This document shows positions 14,933 through 19,621 of a DNA stretch of 19,621 nt, piece after piece. Within the stretch, counting starts at the first letter, position 1, and each line of letters starts with the position of its first letter. Source of the stretch: Litoreibacter sp. Its GTDB lineage: Bacteria; Pseudomonadota; Alphaproteobacteria; Rhodobacterales; Rhodobacteraceae. Location of the stretch: positions 1-19,621 of the forward strand of contig JABDPP010000209.1 in the NCBI GenBank assembly GCA_013042765.1. Direction: 5' to 3'. The notes below the pieces were generated by a model. It had not been told where the DNA came from. It saw nothing but the letters and a program-made list of their open reading frames with translations, and made no database searches. The translations under genes were made by a program, and so were the position numbers.

Positions 14933-14988
14933 GAAACACGGCGTCAGCAACACGGGCTCAGGCTATCATTGCGAGGTACACGCGAGAC

Positions 14989-15642
14989 ATGCCCGAAGTA
15001 ATTTTTCCCGGACCGGAAGGGCGTCTGGAAGGCAGGTATCACCCGCACAAGACAAAAGACGCGCCGATCGCAATCATTCTGCATCCGCACCCTCAGTTCG
15101 GCGGAACGATGAACAACCGCGTGGTCTACAACCTGCACTACACGTTCTTCAACATGGGCTTCAACGTCCTGCGCTTCAATTTCCGCGGCGTCGGACGCAG
15201 CCAGGGCGAGTATGATCAGGGCATTGGGGAGCTGTCCGACGCGGCCTCCGCGCTCGACTATCTGCAGTCGATGAACCAGAACACCAAGCATTGCTGGGTC
15301 GCGGGGTTCTCCTTTGGCGCATGGATCGGGATGCAGCTTCTGATGCGCCGTCCTGAGATCACCGGTTTCATTTCCGTTTCTCCGCCCGCCAATATGTACG
15401 ATTTCTCATTTCTCGCCCCCTGCCCGGCCAGCGGGTTGATCATTAACGGTCTGGGCGACCGCGTTGCGCCTCCGGCCGATACCGTCAGCCTCGTCAACAA
15501 ACTGCACGAGCAAAAAGGCATCACGATAACCCACCAGGAAGTCGAAGGTGCCGGTCACTTCTTTGAAGACGACCATATGGAGACGCTGACCGGATCGGTC
15601 GAAGATTACGTCAAGCGCCGACTGACAGAGAACACCCGCTGA
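14989..15642 (+). CDS. Alpha/beta hydrolase (COG2945-like)
   Basis: This soluble hydrolase of 217 aa has no signal peptide. The oxyanion-side motif LHPHPQFGGTM is at 31-41, the nucleophile elbow GFSFGA gives Ser108, Asp157 lies in GLGDRVAP and His190 in GAGHFF, so the Ser-Asp-His triad is complete. FNFRGVGRSQGEYDQGIGE (63-81) is typical of this compact family with almost no lid domain. The ATG at 14989 follows a GAGG about 12 nt upstream. It is divergent from iscR, with 179 nt between them, so both may respond to the same control region. The substrate is unknown; esterase or thioesterase action are the usual guesses. Confidence 0.9.
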   Translation: MPEVIFPGPEGRLEGRYHPHKTKDAPIAIILHPHPQFGGTMNNRVVYNLHYTFFNMGFNVLRFNFRGVGRSQGEYDQGIGELSDAASALDYLQSMNQNTKHCWVAGFSFGAWIGMQLLMRRPEITGFISVSPPANMYDFSFLAPCPASGLIINGLGDRVAPPADTVSLVNKLHEQKGITITHQEVEGAGHFFEDDHMETLTGSVEDYVKRRLTENTR

Positions 15643-15653
15643 TCACGCAGAAC

Positions 15654-15674
15654 GCGGGCCGCGATCAGGCCCGC
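15654..15674. terminator. Hairpin between convergent hydrolase and FAD oxidoreductase genes
   Basis: GCGGGCC (15654-15660), loop of 7, GGCCCGC (15668-15674), followed on plus by AATCTTT. The stop codon of the minus-strand gene lies in the loop. It could serve as a weak bidirectional terminator; T-runs are short. Confidence 0.5.
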
Positions 15675-18076
15675 AATCTTTGCCCCGCCGGATCAAAGGG
15701 GGGCTCTTCCAGAACAACTCCGCGATGTGGCTGGCCGAGGATCATCACGTCAACCTCGGCCCCCGGCGCGACCCCCTTCAGAAATCCCAGAGCCAAAGAC
15801 TTGCCGACGGTATAGCCGTAGGTCCCGGAACTGACCCGCCCGACCGGCGTACCATCGGGCAGGAAGACAGGCTCGCCGCCCGTGGCGTCTGCGTCCTTGA
15901 CGTCGCGCACTTCGATAATCGCCAGCATCTCACGGGGAGCATTTTCCCGGATCTCCTCGTAGGCCGCTTTGTTGAGGAAATCCTTGTCCATCTTGATCAG
16001 ACGGTCGAGCCCCACTTCCTGCGGCCAGTATTCCGGCGAATATTCCCGGCTCCACGACCCGTAGCCTTTCTCAACCCGTAGGCTCATCAGCGCGCGCGAC
16101 CCGACAGGTCCGGCACCGACCTCCCGCCCCGCCTCGATCAGGGCCGCGTAAAGCGCCACCTGATCATCCGTCGCGCAATGGAGCTCCCAGCCCAAATCAC
16201 CGGTGAAGGAGACCCGCAAAGCCACGACCTCGATCCCGGCCAGATCAATGCGCTGGGACCGCATGAACGGGAAGGCCTCTGTCGACAGGTCCGCATTGGT
16301 TAGGCGTTGCAGCAACGCGCGGGACTGTGGACCGGCCACGTTGAAGCCGCAGACCTCCTCGGTGGCACTCCGGAACGCCACATCCGCGGTCCGTGGCACC
16401 GCATCGAAAAACCGGCGGTGATAGCGTTCCGCCATGCCCGAGCCGATCACCATGAATTCATCCTCGGCAAGACGCGTGACCGTGAAATCGCCAGCGATGC
16501 CGCCGCGCTTGCCAATCAGGGGCGTCAGGCAAGACCGGCCGACCGCCTTGGGCATTCTGTTGGCGAACACCGCGTTCAGCCAGTCCTCAGCCCCGGCGCC
16601 TGTCACCGAGTATTTCGCAAAGTTCGAGATATCGATGATGCCCGCCGCATCCCGCAACATCCGGCATTCTTCACCGACCGGCTCAAACCAGTTCTGCCGG
16701 GTGAACCCGTTCGTGTCCCGCGTCCCCGGCGCATCGGAGAACCACAGCGGATGCTCCCAACCGTAGTTGAGGCCGAAGACCGCGCCCATATCGCGCTGTG
16801 TCTCGTAGATGGGACGGGTGCGCACCGGCCGCCCGACCGCCCGCTCCTCGTTTGGAAAATGGATCGAAAAGCGATGAGCATATTGATCGCCCACACGTGC
16901 CTTGGTAAAGGCTTTTCCGGCCCAGGTCCCGAACCGCGCCAGATCCCAAGGGAACATGTCCAGATGCGGCTCTCCGGTGACGATCCACTCTGCCGTCAGA
17001 TGCCCTAGCCCGCCTGATTGCGAGAAGCCCGGAATGATCCCGTTACAACAGAAGTACCCCTTAAGCTCCGGCACAGGACCAAAGAGCGCGTTGCTGTCGG
17101 GTGACCAGATCATCGGCCCGTTGATCACCCGCTTGATACCTGCGGTCCCGACCGCCGGCACCCGGTCGATGGCGCGCATCATATTGTCCTCGATCCGTTC
17201 CAGATCATCGGCGAACAACTCATGACCAAAGCCTTGCGGTGTGCCACCTTCCGCCCAGAAACGCACGTCTTTCTCATAGGCGCCGACCAGAAGCCCCTGC
17301 CCCTCCTGACGCAGGTAATACTCGCCATCCCTGTCCGCCACAGACGGCAGCCGCCGGTCCAAGCCCGCGATCTCGGCAATGGTTTCCGTGACGAAATACT
17401 GATGCTCGGTGGGCAGCAGAGGCAGGTCGACCCCCGCAAGGGCTGCCACCTCGCGCCCCCAGAGGCCTGCCGCGTTGACCACCACATCCGTCCGGATCTC
17501 GCCTTTCGGGGTGCGCACGATCCAGCTGCCATCGGGCTGTTGCTCGGTTCCGGTCACGGGCGTGAACCGGTGGATATCCGCCCCGTTCTGCCGTGCTCCT
17601 GTCGCATAAGCTTGCGTGACCCCCGACGGATCCACATTGCCGCCATCTGGCTCATACATGATGCAACGGATGCCATCGAAATCGACCAGCGGATGAAGCC
17701 GCTCCGCCTCGTCGCGGGATATCTCATGGAAATTCAACCCGTAATACTTCGCCTTCGCCGCCTGCAATCGCAGCTGGTGCTCCCGTGCCTCCGCCTGCGC
17801 CAGATAGAGCGACCCCGGCTGGAAGACGCCACAGCCCTGCCCGGTCGACGCCTCGAGTTCCTTGTAGAGGTTCATCGTGTAGTGCTGGATACGGGTGATG
17901 TTGTTGTTGTCATGGAGGCCATGGATATTGGCCGCCGCATGCCAGGTCGAGCCGCTGGTCAGCTCATCGCGCTCCAGAAGGACAACATCGCGCCAGCCCA
18001 GCTTGGTAAGGTGATAGAGGATCGAACAGCCAATAACGCCGCCTCCGATCACGACAGCCTGGGCGTGGGTCTTCAT
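15665..18076 (-). CDS. Dimethylglycine/sarcosine dehydrogenase-like FAD oxidoreductase with GcvT-type folate domain
   Basis: Enzymes of this family oxidatively demethylate N-methyl amino acids and pass the methyl carbon to tetrahydrofolate. The protein is 803 aa. The FAD-binding oxidoreductase domain (about 5-365) opens with VVIGGGVIGCSILYHLTKLG. SGSTWHAA contains His46, the probable covalent flavin attachment site as in mammalian DMGDH. A short linker domain (about 368-424) follows, then GCV_T folate-binding (about 425-690, GDLGWELH) and its C-terminal barrel (about 700-795). I chose the ATG at 18076 (MKTHAQAVVIGGG) with a purine-rich site upstream, as an ORF start at 18145 would place 23 unrelated residues before the Rossmann motif. 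It is divergent from an HpaI-type aldolase. Substrate (dimethylglycine, sarcosine or another N-methyl amine) is not resolved. Confidence 0.92.
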   Translation of the reverse strand: MKTHAQAVVIGGGVIGCSILYHLTKLGWRDVVLLERDELTSGSTWHAAANIHGLHDNNNITRIQHYTMNLYKELEASTGQGCGVFQPGSLYLAQAEAREHQLRLQAAKAKYYGLNFHEISRDEAERLHPLVDFDGIRCIMYEPDGGNVDPSGVTQAYATGARQNGADIHRFTPVTGTEQQPDGSWIVRTPKGEIRTDVVVNAAGLWGREVAALAGVDLPLLPTEHQYFVTETIAEIAGLDRRLPSVADRDGEYYLRQEGQGLLVGAYEKDVRFWAEGGTPQGFGHELFADDLERIEDNMMRAIDRVPAVGTAGIKRVINGPMIWSPDSNALFGPVPELKGYFCCNGIIPGFSQSGGLGHLTAEWIVTGEPHLDMFPWDLARFGTWAGKAFTKARVGDQYAHRFSIHFPNEERAVGRPVRTRPIYETQRDMGAVFGLNYGWEHPLWFSDAPGTRDTNGFTRQNWFEPVGEECRMLRDAAGIIDISNFAKYSVTGAGAEDWLNAVFANRMPKAVGRSCLTPLIGKRGGIAGDFTVTRLAEDEFMVIGSGMAERYHRRFFDAVPRTADVAFRSATEEVCGFNVAGPQSRALLQRLTNADLSTEAFPFMRSQRIDLAGIEVVALRVSFTGDLGWELHCATDDQVALYAALIEAGREVGAGPVGSRALMSLRVEKGYGSWSREYSPEYWPQEVGLDRLIKMDKDFLNKAAYEEIRENAPREMLAIIEVRDVKDADATGGEPVFLPDGTPVGRVSSGTYGYTVGKSLALGFLKGVAPGAEVDVMILGQPHRGVVLEEPPFDPAGQRLRA

Positions 18077-18136
18077 CTTTCCGTTCCCTCTTGCACGGTG
18101 AGTCGCCTCCAGCCTAGCGCGCGCGCCCCGATCCAT

Positions 18137-18163
18137 TTGCCGCAAGGCGACATCCGGTGTCGC
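18137..18163. promoter_or_regulatory. Candidate operators between the divergent oxidoreductase and aldolase genes
   Basis: In the 177-nt gap, TTGC-C-GCAA (18137-18145) is immediately followed by GCGACA-N5-TGTCGC (18147-18163), a perfect 6-bp dyad with 5-nt spacer. Adjacent palindromes in a divergent gap suggest regulator binding. A possible plus promoter TTGCCT (18195-18200) with GATAAT (18220-18225) has a 19-nt spacer, which is wide. Confidence 0.4.
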
Positions 18164-18253
18164 AGTGATACAAGCCGCAAACGCGCTCGGATTATTGCCT
18201 CAGCCATGCCAGAGTAAAAGATAATCACACTCCCTCCGGAAGGACTTTCCCCG

Positions 18254-19009
18254 ATGATGACGCTGAAATCGAAACTCCAAGCCACCAATGACGTGCTGAG
18301 CATGCATATCTGCACAATCCCTTCGGCGACCGTGCCACAGGCAATTGCGGCGGCCGGTGCGGATTCGATCATCGTGGATCTCGAACATGGCGCCATCGAT
18401 TATGCCGACGCCCATGCGATGATCGCGGCCACCGCCGGCACCGGCTGCGCCCCTCTGGTCCGGATTGCCAAGAACACCCCTACAGATGCCAAACGCGCGC
18501 TTGATCTGGGCGCCGAAGGTCTGGTGTTTCCGCTGATCCGAACGGCACAGGACGCCGAAGATGCCTTCGCGGCCCTGAAATACCCGCCGGCCGGTACACG
18601 CGGCTTCGGCCCTTTCCTGGCACAGGCACGGTGGCAGACCGGGCTGCTCGGATACCGCGAAGCCGTGGAGGACAAACTGGTCAACTGCCTGCTCGTTGAG
18701 ACGAAAGACGCCGTTGAAAATATCGAGGCGATCTGCGCCGTCCCCGGAATCGACCTGCTGGTCCCTGCCCCTTTCGATCTCTCCACGGATCTCGGCGTCT
18801 CGGGCCAGTTCACCCATCCCGATTTCACGGCGGCGATCGCCAAGATCGAGGCTGCCGCCAACAAGGCCGGCATCCCGCTGGGCGGCGTCGGCCTGACGGA
18901 AGAACAGGCGAAAACCCTGATCGCCCGCAATTACCGCGTGATCGTGGGCTTCGATGTCATTTGGCTCGACCAGAAGACCCGCGAAACGCAAGGCTGGCTC
19001 GATCGCTGA
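18254..19009 (+). CDS. HpcH/HpaI-family aldolase
   Basis: These class II metal-dependent aldolases cleave or form 2-oxo-4-hydroxy acids, using pyruvate-type enolates. The protein is 251 aa, normal for HpaI-like members. Active-site residues fall at the same numbers as in E. coli HpaI: His45 in DLEHG, Arg70 in LVRI, and metal ligands Glu149 (VETKDAVENIEAI) and Asp175 (PAPFDLS). RGFGPFLAQARW (116-127) matches the substrate loop. The ATG at 18254, immediately followed by another ATG, is 9 nt after GGAAGGA. It lies between two paralogous FAD oxidoreductase genes, divergent from the first and in line with the second, which suggests a shared catabolic route. The natural substrate is unknown. Confidence 0.9.
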   Translation: MMTLKSKLQATNDVLSMHICTIPSATVPQAIAAAGADSIIVDLEHGAIDYADAHAMIAATAGTGCAPLVRIAKNTPTDAKRALDLGAEGLVFPLIRTAQDAEDAFAALKYPPAGTRGFGPFLAQARWQTGLLGYREAVEDKLVNCLLVETKDAVENIEAICAVPGIDLLVPAPFDLSTDLGVSGQFTHPDFTAAIAKIEAAANKAGIPLGGVGLTEEQAKTLIARNYRVIVGFDVIWLDQKTRETQGWLDR

Positions 19010-19052
19010 TTGTCACATCGCACCGAAACCGCCTGCGTTTTTATTTCTCCCG

Positions 19053-19071
19053 AAATATCCCCGCCGGAGGC
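19053..19071 (-). repeat. Dispersed intergenic 19-nt repeat, copy 3
   Basis: The minus strand reads GCCTCCGGCGGGGATATTT, identical to the other two copies. It lies in the 177-nt gap after the aldolase stop codon and before the second FAD oxidoreductase gene. I see no clear terminator or promoter in the rest of this gap. Confidence 0.85.
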
Positions 19072-19186
19072 GATACTCTGCACCACACGCAACCGACGGG
19101 AACCGACATTTCTGGTCGCGCCCGGACTTGTGCCACACACACGTGCCGTCGCAACCTGACTTCAGACAGGGCGCGGAGGCAGAACC

Positions 19187-19621
19187 ATGCAAGACACAAC
19201 CAGGGTCGCGATTATCGGAGGGGGCGTTGTCGGCTGCTCGGTGCTCTATCACCTCACAAAGCTCGGCTGGTCTGACGTCACCCTGATCGAGCGCTCCGAG
19301 CTTACATCCGGCTCCACCTGGCACGCGGCGGGCGGTTTCCACACCCTCAACGGCGACACCAATATGGCCGCGCTGCAGGGCTATACGATCCGGCTCTATC
19401 GGGAACTCGAAGAGATCACCGGCATGTCCTGCGGCCTGCACCACGTGGGCGGCGTGACGCTTGCCGATAATCAGGATCGGTTCGACATGCTCGTGGCCGA
19501 GCGCGCCAAGCACCGCTACATGGGGCTTGAGACCGAGATCGTGGGACCCGAAGAGATCGCGAGGATCGCGCCCGTGACCAATATCGACGGGATTGTCGGC
19601 GGCCTTTACGATCCGCTGGAC
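19187..19621 (+). CDS. Second dimethylglycine dehydrogenase-like FAD oxidoreductase, N-terminal part
   Basis: 145 codons are visible before the right edge. The start MQDTTRVAIIGGGVVGCSVLY is a Rossmann FAD motif, and SGSTWHAAGG again places the probable covalent-flavin histidine at residue 46, in register with the 803-aa paralogue. The first 48 residues are close to that protein (VGCSxLYHLTKLGWxDVxLxERxELTSGSTWHAA), after which they diverge: GFHTLNGDTNMAALQGYT here against NIHGLHDNNNITRIQHYT there. A GGAGG site lies 7 nt before the ATG. Whether it also carries a GcvT-type folate domain cannot be seen. It is downstream of the aldolase on the same strand, with a 177-nt gap that argues against tight coupling. 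Confidence 0.9.
   Translation, partial: MQDTTRVAIIGGGVVGCSVLYHLTKLGWSDVTLIERSELTSGSTWHAAGGFHTLNGDTNMAALQGYTIRLYRELEEITGMSCGLHHVGGVTLADNQDRFDMLVAERAKHRYMGLETEIVGPEEIARIAPVTNIDGIVGGLYDPLD

Noticed and set aside
18195..18225. TTGCCT / GATAAT as a firm aldolase promoter
   Set aside because: The 19-nt spacer is too long for a confident call; mentioned only as a possibility.

Overview
The window looks like a chromosomal segment of an alphaproteobacterium of the Rhodobacteraceae (Roseobacter group). Three things point there: GC-rich coding sequence; an iscR-desulfurase-sufBCD-(two YIP1 membrane proteins)-sufS order with a cysteine-poor IscR; and a 19-nt intergenic repeat (GCCTCCGGCGGGGATATTT, three exact copies) that I associate with this family. 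I see no transposase, integrase, phage gene, CRISPR array or rRNA. Apart from the two genes cut by the window edges, every gene appears intact.

Left part (1-6901): a class II DAHP synthase running off the left edge is divergent from a GlxA/GbdR-type AraC regulator. The regulator is convergent with a minus-strand envelope cluster, in transcription order: YcbB-like L,D-transpeptidase (Tat signal), LpxD-type N-acyltransferase, an 88-aa specialised acyl carrier protein and a FabF-like ketoacyl synthase. Divergent from the transpeptidase is a Tat-exported YcbK/MepK-like (DUF882) peptidase. Transpeptidase and peptidase plausibly make and cut 3-3 peptidoglycan cross-links. Ketoacyl synthase, ACP and LpxD plausibly form a dedicated lipid A acylation module.

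Centre (6991-15642): a minus-strand tRNA-Arg(CCG) with its own promoter follows the end of an iron-sulfur assembly operon of about 7.7 kb, also on the minus strand: iscR, a NifS/IscS-like desulfurase, sufB, sufC, sufD, two tightly coupled YIP1-like membrane proteins and sufS. The IscR lacks the three classical cluster cysteines. Its promoter has a near-ideal -35/-10 pair whose -10 lies inside a TAGAAT-T-ATTCTA palindrome resembling an Irr/ICE box. The predicted leader carries two hairpins. An alpha/beta hydrolase is transcribed divergently from iscR.

Right part (15643-19621): a dimethylglycine/sarcosine-dehydrogenase-like FAD oxidoreductase with a GcvT-type tetrahydrofolate domain (minus) is divergent from an HpcH/HpaI aldolase (plus). 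A second paralogous FAD oxidoreductase follows and is cut by the right edge. This looks like an N-methyl amino acid or one-carbon catabolism locus.

The points most worth a second look are the two membrane proteins embedded in the suf operon, the iscR promoter and leader, the KAS-ACP-LpxD module, the LD-transpeptidase/DUF882 pair and the dispersed 19-nt repeat.
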